A stretch of DNA of 64,000 nt. Source: Protoeuglena noctilucae. Lineage: Eukaryota > Chlorophyta > Pedinophyceae > Marsupiomonadales > Marsupiomonadaceae. The stretch is from NCBI GenBank assembly GCA_958009085.1, contig OY253674.1, positions 1-64,000 on the forward strand. The letters run 5' to 3'. Positions 43,601 through 53,543 of the stretch are shown one piece after another. Position numbers and translations under genes: made by a program. The first letter of the stretch is position 1. Every line of letters begins with the position of its first letter. The notes below the pieces were generated by a model, which worked only from the letters and a program-made list of their open reading frames with translations, searched no databases and was not told where the DNA came from.

Positions 43601-46600
43601 GTGGGGCGAATGAGCTTGGCAGTGTGCTCCCTCTCTATCACTTCTCACCCTCACTGCCACCCTCACTGCTATCCCCACTGCTACCCCCCCCCCTCACCCG
43701 CGCCCCCCACTCACCCCCCACACCCTCACCCTCATCCCCACCCCACATCTCCCTCCCAGACCTCCCAGCCCCCCCGCCGCCTTCCCAAGCTCCCCGCTGC
43801 TATCGATCAGCGATCCGACTGGTCAAGGCGCATGTTCGGCCGCGACGTCGCTCCCGGTTATGAGCAGTGCGTGGGGTGCGAGATCGAAGTGCCTGAGGGC
43901 AGCAAGGAGGGGGGGGGGGGACGGAGGAGGGGCTGGAGCACCTCAAGGCACAGAAGTTCCAGGTGAGAGAGATGGGGAAGTAATTGTGTTATTATATTCA
44001 TACTATTAAAAAAAAATACCATAGAGATGAGATAATTGCATATGACCATCTGCATGGGAGCACCCCACCCTTACTCTCATCCACATATCCCCATTCTTAT
44101 TTATTCTCATCAATTCTTATGTATCCCCAGGACGCCTTCACGAAAGGCCAGAACCTCCCCGGCGTGTCCACTCTCGTCACTGACCTGGGCAATGGTCTCT
44201 ACCAGGTCATCTTGCGCATCGTGAGGGCGGGGAGCTACGAGGCGAGGGTGTGCCTGGGGGACGCGCTGGTCAAGAACGGGGTGGTGAAATTCGAGGTGAG
44301 GGGAGTGGAGATGGAAGAGATGTGAGATTGACTATAGAGATGACACGGAGGAGACGAGATGGAGCTGATGTGGGGAGCGTGACTGGCTGATAAGGCCATC
44401 ACCACCGCCCACCCACCGCACCACTGCCACCCCTCTCCCCTCTCACACCCCAGCAAGTGCACAGATCATCAACACCACCATACGCTTCCCTCTCCCCTCT
44501 CTCCCAGGTCGTCCCGGGAGAGTGCGAGCCCAGCAAGTGCCATTCATGTAACACCCCCCTCTCTTATTGCTATCTCAGGTCGTCCCCGGCGAATGCGAGC
44601 CCAGCAAGTGCAAGAGCAGCGGGGTGGGCATCCGCCGGGCCGAGGCGGGCTTCAGTTCCGCCTTCTGGGTGTCCGTCCATGACAAGTTCGGCAACCAGCT
44701 GCCGCACAGCGCGCCGGAGGTCAAATGCACGCTGGAGGGGCCCGAGAAGATCGAGGCGGTGGTGATTCCGCATCAAGCGGGGCTCTATCGCGTGTCGTAT
44801 TGGGCGCGGCAGCCGGGGGACTACATGCTGAGAGTGACGTGCAATGGGGTGCTGGTGCTGGGCACTCCGAAGCTGCTGCTGGTGTCTCCCCAGCGCAAGC
44901 GCGTGGCGGCGACGATGGGGGAGGGGTTCCGCACCGCCACGTGCGGGCACCTGGCGACCTTCCGCATGGCGGCGCTGGATGTCACGGGTGAGGTATAACA
45001 AATGGGAGATGTGGATTCAGATGTTGGATGGGATGGTGATATTGGATAAGATGGCAGGTGATTGGAGGTGAGGGGTGGTCACCTGGCGACCTTCCGGATG
45101 GCAGCCTTGGATGTGACGGGTGAGTTAGATGGGGTATGGATTGATATGGATTTGGATATTGGATGTGATGGTGGGTGAGTTGAGGTGAGTGAGGGTCAGT
45201 CAGGGGAACGGCAGCAGCACTCGCTCTCACATTAAAGGACCATGCTTGCTCCCACCCCTCTCCACCATCCATCCATTCCACCCCTTTCACTCAACCCTCT
45301 CACCCCCCCAGGCGCCCGCAAGCAGGTGGGCGGCGACGTCTTCCGCGTGACGCTTCACATGGTGCCGGGCACGAGCGCATCCCTGCGACCGCTGCTGCAC
45401 CGATTGCGCAAATCGAGGCAGGCGGATCACCAAGCCAGGCAGCGATTGGGGGGTGGGGGTGGGAGGGGGGAGGAGGGGGGCAGGGAGGGGGAGGGGGAGG
45501 GGGCGAGGGGGGGGGTGACGGAGAGGGAGGGGATTGCGGGGGTGGTGGATGAGATGAGGGCGAGGAGGGTGAGTGGGGGATGGGGAGTGAGTGAGTGATA
45601 ATGAGTGATAATGAGTGACTGATGATGATGGATGGAGCCGGCATTGCTGCATGCGTGCTTGTGTCTGTCTGCATCAGCCCCGGTCGCCGCCCACTGCCAC
45701 CCACTCTCCGCATCTGCCTGCATGTCACCCTATCCATGATAGTTAAAGTACATCCAATTCATATCACCTCACAATTCCCTCTTGCTATCTCTCTCCCCTC
45801 AGGTCGTGGACGCCTTTCTCATGGCCAAGCAGGAGAGCGACAGCCGGAAGGAGGTGGGGCTCACGGCCTCGGAGAAGGAGCTGACAAAGCAAAAGGAGGA
45901 CTCCAAGGATTCGATCGGAGACCTGCCGGGGGACGGGGACGGGGACGGCGCGGTGCGCGAGAGCGCGGAGGAGGCGCGGCTGAGGGAGGAAGTAGAGGCG
46001 ATGGCGGGGATTGAGGCGGCGGTTTGCGACAACAATGACGGCACCTACACCGTCAGCTACGTGCCTGCCGTGGCCGGGCAGTACCGGGTCAGGGTGGAGG
46101 TGAGGGGGGTAGGGGGGGGTTGATGAGAGTGGCAGCGGGGGTGGAGGTGGATGATGTGGGGTGGGCTCAACACTCGTGCTTTCTCTCACATTCTCATATG
46201 CTGTTGGTGTTGATGCTGTCGATGTCAACTTGCAACACTCTCGTGCCCTCTCTCACATACAACAACACCCCCGCAGATGCTGTTGGTGTTGATGCTGTTG
46301 TTATTGATGGGTGTAACACTCGCACTCTCTCTCACACACACTCTCAGATGCTGCTGGGCCCCGATGCGTTGTTAGATCGCGAGAGAGAGGAGCAGGCGCG
46401 GAGAGTGCGGTGTCTGGAAGAGGGAGCGGCGTCGGTAATGGAGAGCCGGGGGGAGGAGGGGGGGCTGTCGTCACACTCATCGGGGAGCGTGGTGAGGGGG
46501 GGATGGGTGTGGGAGTGTGTGTGTGTGTGCGAGTGGTGATGGGGTGGGCGGAATGCGCTGCATGCTGTCGTGTGCAATCCACATGCACACTCCATGTGTT

Positions 46601-49600
46601 CTTATATGTATACTATGTAATAGTTTACACATATAGTCATATAGTCATCCACATCACCCCTGCCATCCCGCCCTCTCCCATCCCCAGAGCAAGGCGGGCG
46701 CCGGTCTCACCCACAGCCCCTCCGCATTGGGCGGCCAGTTCATCGACGTGACCCCTCTGTATATAAACACGGTCAACGCCCCGGTAGTGAGCTGCACGCA
46801 CGCCGAGCCCCACGGGGCTGCTTGCGTGGTGCTGGGCAACAATGCGCTGTCACGCGAGCTGGACCAGCTCATGCCGGACCCGGAGGCCACGGGGCTGGAG
46901 GTGAGTTGTGTGGGGGTATTTGAATCACATGGGGATGCTTGTATTGTCGTTTGCAGGAAGGGTTATGGAAAGAGATGCTGTGCTGTGCTGTGCTGTGCTG
47001 TGGTTTCCCACCCATGCAACCATCGCCCCTCTCCTCTCTTTCTCTCATTCATACACCCCCCCTCTCCTCTCTCTCTCTCACATCCAACCACCCCCCCTCT
47101 CCCATCTCTTTCACAGTACGAGGAAATCGTCAAGGGCCGCCTGCCCGACTGGGAGACGCTGATGGAAGAATGCGGGTTTGTAGAAGAAAGAGATGCAAAT
47201 GAGGAGAGGGGGAGGGCGGGGCAGGCGGCGAGAAGGGGGCCGCCGGTGCGGAGGAGGGGAAAGGTGAGGGGGGTTTGAATCTGTGAGGGATTTGAATGCT
47301 AGAGAGGGGGGAAGTGAGGGGGATTTGAGTGCTAAAGAGGTGGGGTGGTGGTGGCGGCGGTGGTTGCGACGGTGGTAGTGGTGGTGTGTGCAGAGTCAGA
47401 GCCTGCCGTAAGCGTGCATGCTATCTATCCCCAATCCTTCCATTACTCGCAGTCCCAGAGTTTGGAAGAGGAGGTGCTTTTGGAGGTGGAGGCGGGTGCG
47501 CAGGGCACGCTCACGCTCTTCGTGTGTGATCGGTATTTGAACATGGCGACAACTGGATCCGGGGAGCTGGTGTGCGACACGGCGTTGGTAAAAGATGCGA
47601 ATGGGGAGGCGGGTGTGGTGATGCGTCCCGAGGGGGCCCGGACGCTCGAGGGGCTGCAGGCGGTCATACGGCACAGCCCGCAGGTGAGAAGATAATGATA
47701 GTGGATGGGGTGAGAGTGAATGAGAGATGGGAAAGGGCAAGTCAACCACGGGCCTGGCAGCCATGCTCACAGCATCCCTCACAATCATTCACCCTCACCC
47801 ACCCTTACCCTCATCCATCCTCATTCCCCTCCCATTCAGTGCGACGGCACCTTCACCGTCAAGCTCAATTCAATGCATCCCTCACTCATTCACCCTCACC
47901 CCCTCCCTCTCACCCCTTCACAGGGCGACGGCACCTTCACCGTGAAACTGAAAGCCCACCAGGCGGGCCTCTACCGCCTCCGCACCCGCGTGGCCGGCAG
48001 CTTGTGGCGCAACCTGTCCTGCCGCGTGCGCGTGACGCCCGGTCCCATCGCGCCGTCCATGTGCGCCGTGTACGGGCCGGGGCTCAGGCACGCCTACGCG
48101 GGGGAGTTCGCCAAGTTCACCATCGAGGCCAGGTGAGGGTTTGGTCACAAATTGGAATGGCGGTGCGTGTGGCGATCCTTGTTGCTGACCTATTACATGG
48201 TCGCTTCTATCAGTGTGCTTGTATCCAACACAGCCAGTCGCACTCTATGATGTCTCACCCAATGCCTCCCATCACCTCCTCACCCCCCCCTCCCTTTCCC
48301 CCTTCCAAGGGACACCTACGGCAACCGTCTCTTGAAAGGGGGCGAGTCCTTCAGCGTGACTCTTACCCCCGACATGGACAAGGCAGCCACCAGGGCAGCG
48401 AGGGCGGGGGGTGCGGGATTTGAATAACGGGCTGTATGAGGCCACGTTTCAGTGCACGCGCACGGGGCCTTATGCGATTGCGGTCAGCTACGTGGGGGGG
48501 ACGGCGGGGAAGCCCAGGCTGCAGAGCATCGCGGCGGCGCAGGTGAGGGGGGTGGGGGGGTGGGTGTGGGTGGGATGAGAGGGAGGTGATGGTGGATGGG
48601 TGTGTTGCGACGGTCGCGACTGTCGGCACGCAATGGGCTTATATGCACACCATCCATCACCCACTCATTCCCACTCATTCGCTCCCATTTCTCCATCTTT
48701 CTCAGATCACCGTGGATGCCGGCCGCGCGTCCGGCGCCAGCTGCGTGGCCCGCGGCCCCGGCCTCCTCCGGGCCGGCAGCGGCGTGCCAGCGATCGTGGC
48801 CGTGCTCATTCAGGACGACCTGGGCAATCCCAAGAGCGTGGACGACCCGCACAGGGCCGCCAGCACCGTGCACGGGAGGGGGCTGCACGCCAAGATCGAG
48901 AGGTGGGGGTGGGGGTGGGGGGGATGCGTGTGTGGGGGTGGGATAAGATGGGTAGGGGTGGGATGGGATGCGTGGGGTTGGGGGATGTGGACACTATGTG
49001 GCACTCTGACACTGCTGTATCTCTCTTCGCCCATCCTGTTTCTCCATCCCTCTCACATACACCCACCCTGTCACCCTCCCTGCACCCACCCACTCTGGTC
49101 ACCCATCCACTCTCTCTCACACACACCCTCTCTCTCACTCACACAGTTGCGACGACGACCCCCCCTGCCAGGGCATGTGCACCGTCACCCAGGCGTCATT
49201 GCGCAAGGAGCTGCCCAGCGGGGATGTCCTGGAGAAGTACCTGCCGGGGCTGTACTACGTCATATACAGGCGAGAGTTGATTGTAATTATAATTGTAGTA
49301 ATAGTAACACTAGTGGTCTAGTGGTATATGCGATGTCCTGGAGAAGTACCTGCCGGGGCTGTCATATACAGGCGAGGGATGGGGTGGTGGATATTGAGTA
49401 ACAGTAGTAGTAATGGCAATGGAGTATGCGAGGCCGCAGCTGTCAATCAATAGCAAAGACTGAGCTGCACAAGCACCCAATCACTCACTCACTCCCTCCC
49501 TCACCCCCTCCCTCACTCACGCACTTACCCCCACGCACCCTCAACCCCACACCCCCCTTCCCCATCCCCCCAGGGCCCCCCGCCCCGGCACCTTCTCTCT

Positions 49601-52600
49601 GAGCATCCAATTAGACGAGGAGCACATCAGCGGCAGCCCCTTTCAAACCCCCGTGGCTCGATTAGACGTCGACCAATCGCACGGCGACCTATCGGCGCAA
49701 TTGGGCTTCTCGTCAGAACTGGTGTTTGCGTGGGGGAGGGACACGAGCGGCGCGGTGCTGCGTGATCCGAGAGAAGACCAGGACATATACGGCTTCAGCT
49801 CTCTGATGGCAATGATGGATAGGGAAGCGGTCAAGGCGCAGGTGAGGGGGGGGTGCATGGGTTGGTGATATCAGCATGTGTTAGTATGTGAATTGATGTG
49901 TTGGTATGTGATATTGATCATCCAGCTCTCTCATGGCATTGATGGACAGGGAAGGGGTCAAGGCGCAGGTGAGGGGGGAATGGGATGCGGGATGGGACGC
50001 AATGGCTTGTTAAAACACCGCGGATGCGAGGGAGGCAGTTGATACCCATCCCAATCGTCTTAATTCCTGTCAATCAACCAATCCATCCCGGTATCCCTTA
50101 TGACTGCCATCCGCAGAGGGCCGCAGATGCGAGGGAGGCAGTTGATACCCATCCAACTAATGTCAATCAATGCAAATAGTCAATTATCTATATCTCCCAT
50201 CCTCGTCTCTCTCCGCAGAGGGCCGCGGATGCCAGGGAGGCAGCACGGGCGTCGATGGGGGCCAAGGGGGCAGGGGCATCCAAGGTGCTGATGCTGGGGA
50301 ACTTCCAAATCAAACTGGCAGAGATGGGGAAGGAGGGTGGCGGCGGAGGTGGCAGTGGGGGTGGCAGTGGGGGTGCGGATGCGGGTGCGGGTGCGGGTGT
50401 GGGTGGCAATGCGGGTGGTGGCAGCACAGGTGGCAAGGGTGCAACAGTGGGAAAGCATTTGCAGGCATTGGGCGCCGCGAAGCTGAGCCGGTGGCAGCGC
50501 GCGGGAGAACGTGCTTTGGAGCGCGAGCGTGAGGTGACGCAGGTGCAGATCACGCAAGAGGTGTCGCGCGTGATGCTCAAGCCACGCATGCTGACGAAAC
50601 AAGAGAAGTCGAAACGACTGGATAAGGATCTGGATTACCAGGCGCGGCGTCACGTGGCGGTGGTGGCGATGCACGCGAGCAGAGCGGCGGAGGCGATGGG
50701 GGCGGGGGCGGGGGCGGTGGCGGGGCTGGTGGGGGACAGGGCGAAATACGAGGCGCTGGAGGTGAGGGGGTGTGGGGGTTATATGTGACAGTGATCGTGA
50801 TAACTATATGTGATGGATAGCATTGGTAGTGTTGGTGGGCGACAGGGCGAAATACGAGGCGTTGAAGGTGAGGGGACATGTGAATATGTTTGCGTGGCTG
50901 TGTGGCGACCGCTGGCTCTGCATCAACAGCGCACCGCTGTGCCTGAGCTCAGCAACAGGGCGTCGTGGGCCGTCACAGGCGCACACATGGGTACCTGTCT
51001 TCTCTTTGACCCTCCTTTTCCAAACCAACACAACGGACTGACATCTCACCAAACCATCTTATCAATCCCCATTCCCCCATCCCCCCCGGTCCGCGTTGTC
51101 ACCCTACATTGACTCCTCATCTCAATCCCCCTTATCACCCGCAGTCCGCGTTGTCGTCCCGCCCCGAGCCCCGCGTGGTTCGCGAGGACCCCACCACTGC
51201 GGAATTGCTGCCGTGGAGCGACGCCACGCTGACATTCAAATCCCAAACACAGGGGGTGGGGGTGGGGGCGGCGATGGGGTACACGCGGGCCGCGGGGCTG
51301 CAAGTGCTGGCGGAGGAGAGGACCAGGTGAGGGGTGGGGTGGTGATCAATGTGATTGATGTGATTGGGTGAATGGGTGATATTGTAGATGGTGGTCAGGT
51401 GTTGGTGGAGGGGAGGACCAGGTGAGGGGGGTGGGGTGGTGGTGATCGATTGCAGTGGGGGGTAGATGCTATGGTCAGGTGCTGCTCTCACCCTCACCCT
51501 CACCCCCACTCTCACTCCCACTCTCACCACCACCACCCCTATCACTCTTACTATCACCCCCCCCCCCCCCCCCCCCCCCCCCATCACAACCCCAGGCGCC
51601 ACCTTCGCGAGGAGATGCGTCGCGCGGCGGACCCCACGGCCGCGTCATCTGACGTTTCGGAATCCGAGGGGGCGGAGGCAGAGGCGTCTCTGCTGCCACC
51701 CGCGCTGCGCCACATGTACCGACTAAAGCTGCGGGCGGGGAGGGGGGGCGTGGCGGGGAGGGAGGCGGAGGTGGGGGAAGAGGAGGTGAGGGGGGGGGGG
51801 GGGGGGGGTGGGGGTCTGGTTTGATAACTGTGGCAATTGACGACCTGAGACAACTGCCACAGCTAGCAGCTGTTAATGGCTGTGTGCACATGCTGTGGCA
51901 TGGCGTGTCTGTCATCATGTAGATGTAATCAGAGTGCATTGCATTGTTTCCCATCGCTCTTCGCAAACCGTACGTGCTCGCAGGGCAGCTCTGGCGGGAG
52001 TGGCGAGGGCGCCGCGTTGTTGACGGACAGCGAGGGGAGCCGGGCATCGGATCGTTCATCGCAATCGGAGGCGGGGCAGGGGGGCGCGGGGTCGGATGGG
52101 TCGTCGGGGGATGGGAGCGAGGGGAGCGGGGACGAGGGGGATCCCGACGCCAACCTGCTGCACGGGTGAGTGTTACATGAGTGTTATGTAAGTGTTATAC
52201 GAGTGGGGACAGCTGGGATGGCAGGTTGGTAGGATAGATGCTCACATTCTGCACGGGTGAGGGTGGGAGTGGGTGTACAGGGATGGCGTGATGGCACCCC
52301 CCATGGCTGTGTTGTTGTGATCTTCTTACATACCCCTCAGTCACTAACACCCCGCTGCCCACCCTTCCCCCCCCAGCCTTGGCATCACACACACGTCCCG
52401 CATCGTGCTGGGGAGCGAGGTGGCGCAGAAGCTGATGGGCCGGCTGGGGATGGAGGTGCCGCGATATTATGCAAGGACGCATGCGCCGAGGAGGGTGGGG
52501 GCGGAGGGGGAGCCTCCGAAGAGGACGGGGGGGTGCGACAAGCCGTGGGAAGAGGAGGAGAGGGTGAGGGTATGGAGAGGGGGTGTGGTGAAGAGGGGGT

Positions 52601-53355
52601 GTGAAGTGGGGGGAGGGGTGGTGATGGCATGTCATGGGAAGAGGAGGGGAGGGGAAGGTATGGAGAGGATGGTGGAGTGGAGGGTGTAGAGAGACGAGGC
52701 ATCGCGAAGAGCACGTCATATCTCATCGCTGCGTCATCTCTAGTCTTTCTCTCTCCCCGCAGCCCCTGACGCGCCGCGAGGAGCGGCTGCGGGTGCAGGA
52801 CGCGCTGTGGCGTGGACTGGGGGAGGGGCCGCCCGTCGAGGACGCGGTGCGGCAGGGGTCGACGTTCCTCAAGGTGTGAAACGCGATCACTGGCACGTGA
52901 CTGGAGTGGCCCGAACAGAGTGGTGGGGACAGGCACGTAACACACGATCATGCACATTCTGATTGCAGTGTGACGTGCTCTATCACTCCATCTCTTCCAC
53001 GCGTCTCTTTTCACATATGTCTATCTCCCTTTTCCTATATCCGCAGCAATTGGAGGACCAGATGTCGCAGGAGATATCGCTCGTGCCGCACGCGGGGCGC
53101 GAGGCGGCCAAGGGGGCAGGGCGCTACAGCAGGCCCAGCCGGCCCGGCCACCTGTCCTCCGCGGAGGGTGGCTTCGCGGGAGGGGGTGCCGGGGCGGGGC
53201 CGCGGGGGCCGCAGAGCCCGGGGAGGGGCCCAGCAAGGCTCAACACGCTGAGGCCCAGAGGGGCGGGGGCGGTCGCTGCAGGGCCTCCCTCGCCGGGGAG
53301 GGCCGCGGGGACCGCACCGTGGGGATCCGCGCCCGTGCCGCAGCCGCAGCGGTAG
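37682..53355 (+). CDS. Giant filamin-repeat protein, 35 exons
   Basis: Exons at 37682-37712, 37946, 38193, 38419, 38709, 39152, 39562, 40097, 40582, 41103, 41438, 42153, 42693, 43430, 43760, 44131, 44579, 45312, 45803, 46348, 46688, 47117, 47453, 47924, 48310, 48706, 49147, 49574, 50219, 51145, 51596, 51984, 52377, 52763 and 53047-53355; about 2,570 residues. At least nine filamin-type Ig repeats are seen through their end motif, e.g. LEDGRYSNFMVGCVAGSYEV, HDGTWDVSL, GNGLYQVILRIVRAGSYEA, AGLYRVSYWARQPGDYML, NDGTYTVSYVPAVAGQYRV, GDGTFTVKLKAHQAGLYRL and RPGTFSLSIQLDEEHISGSP. Linkers are acidic, Lys/Glu-rich or Gly-rich; both ends are Ser/Pro-rich and disordered. No calponin-homology actin-binding domain is visible. 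A structural or ciliary scaffold role is a guess. Two G-run frameshifts (43909-43920, 48406-48411) and many duplicated junctions are described separately. Confidence 0.82.
38858..38967 (+). repeat. Duplicated exon 5 end + donor (filamin-repeat gene)
   Basis: CGTCGGCCAAGA plus gtgag at 38861 recurs at 38949 (offset 88). Copy 2 has T for G just before the donor. Confidence 0.85.
40805..40904 (+). repeat. Duplicated exon 9 end + donor
   Basis: GTGCTGGACCAgtgagtggg at 40805 recurs identically at 40885 (offset 80), inside intron 9. Confidence 0.85.
42566..42725 (+). repeat. Duplicated acceptor + exon 13 start
   Basis: About 31 bp (acaaccacgacggcacctgg...) follow an acceptor-like cacag at 42573 and are repeated after the real acceptor at 42694 (offset 121) with one or two differences. 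Using the upstream copy would put in-frame residues HNHDGTWDVSLP and then intron sequence. Confidence 0.92.
43112..43190 (+). repeat. Duplicated exon 13 end + donor; downstream copy is the in-phase donor
   Basis: AGGAAGgtgagtg at 43114 recurs at 43176 (offset 62). The first donor leaves phase 1, which clashes with exon 14; the second leaves phase 0, which fits exon 14 read as PPPAPSRSRVSLVKG. Confidence 0.75.
43909..43920 (+). other. 12-G run with apparent frameshift in exon 15
   Basis: Upstream reads EIEVPEGSKE in frame; downstream the natural frame is EEGLEHLKAQKFQ ending in phase 0 before exon 16, but the sequence as given is shifted by one base. One extra G (or two fewer) would restore it. 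Sequencing or assembly error at the homopolymer is the simplest reading. Confidence 0.7.
44501..44612 (+). repeat. Duplicated acceptor + exon 17 start
   Basis: About 39 bp (cccaggtcgtccc...gagcccagcaagtgc) at 44501-44540 recur at about 44573-44612. Both copies start with a usable acceptor; the second continues into the long exon. Confidence 0.93.
44943..45124 (+). repeat. Duplicated exon 17 end + donor
   Basis: About 45 bp (cacctggcgaccttccg...acgggtgag) at 44948 recur at 45080 (offset 132) with four or five substitutions, including the gtgag donor. Confidence 0.93.
46165..46372 (+). repeat. Triplicated acceptor + exon 20 start
   Basis: The exon start ATGCTG... occurs at 46198, 46276 and 46348 (offsets 78 and 72), each preceded by a similar pyrimidine/acceptor segment containing AACACTC and CTCTCTCACA. 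Only the third copy continues into a long open exon (MLLGPDALLDRE). Confidence 0.9.
47836..47954 (+). repeat. Duplicated acceptor + exon 24 start
   Basis: GCGACGGCACCTTCACCGT follows an AG at 47841 and again at 47925 (offset 84). The second copy begins the open exon GDGTFTVKLKAHQ. Confidence 0.9.
48406..48411 (+). other. 6-G run with apparent frameshift in exon 25
   Basis: In frame up to ATRAARAG, then a stop at FE* as given; removing one G continues as VRDLNNGLYEATFQCTRTG, a typical filamin-repeat end. The exon length is also one base too long for the flanking phases. Confidence 0.72.
49219..49378 (+). repeat. Duplicated exon 27 end + GC donor
   Basis: GATGTCCTGGAGAAGTACCT...ACAGgcgag at 49223 recurs at 49332 (offset 109) with seven bases missing near its end. 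Both copies keep the GC-type donor gcgag. Confidence 0.92.
49793..49980 (+). repeat. Duplicated exon 28 end + donor
   Basis: About 55 bp from CAGCTCTCT through AAGGCGCAGgtgagggg at 49796 recur at 49923 (offset 127), with a few substitutions. Confidence 0.93.
50016..50252 (+). repeat. Triplicated exon 29 start
   Basis: A block reading GCGGATGCGAGGGAGGCAG occurs near 50020, 50123 and 50225 (offsets about 102). The last two are preceded by acceptor-like CCGCAGAGGGC; the first two share GTTGATACCCATCC afterwards. Only the third enters the long exon. Confidence 0.92.
50726..50876 (+). repeat. Duplicated exon 29 end + donor
   Basis: ACAGGGCGAAATACGAGGCG plus TGgaggtgagg at 50736 recurs at 50842 (offset 106). 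Confidence 0.93.
51311..51432 (+). repeat. Duplicated exon 30 end + donor
   Basis: GAGGACCAGgtgagg at 51319 recurs at 51413 (offset 94), with similar GTGCTGG/GTGTTGG sequence upstream and GGTGATC downstream in both. Confidence 0.88.
51557..51582 (+). repeat. 26-C run before an acceptor
   Basis: Uninterrupted C run 13 bp before the acceptor of exon 31 (51595). The next intron starts with gtga followed by a 19-G run (51790-51808). Confidence 0.9.
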
Positions 53356-53543
53356 TTGTTGCGTCAGATAAGCGTGCTTGTTTGTGTGTTCTTATACCCC
53401 GCTTGTGTCAATCCGTCTTTGTTCGCCCGCGGCCGTGTCTTCTGGCCGTGTCTTAGCTCTATGTATTAGATACTCGTGAATGAAAGCACTGAGAAGAGAA
53501 CGCGAGCGCACAGTCGCGGAGTAGAGCGAACTAGCACCTCGAC

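Noticed and set aside
48306-48310. Acceptor of exon 25 as a non-AG site
   Set aside because: The site reads ccaag|G, so the AG is present; only the preceding base (A rather than C or T) is unusual.
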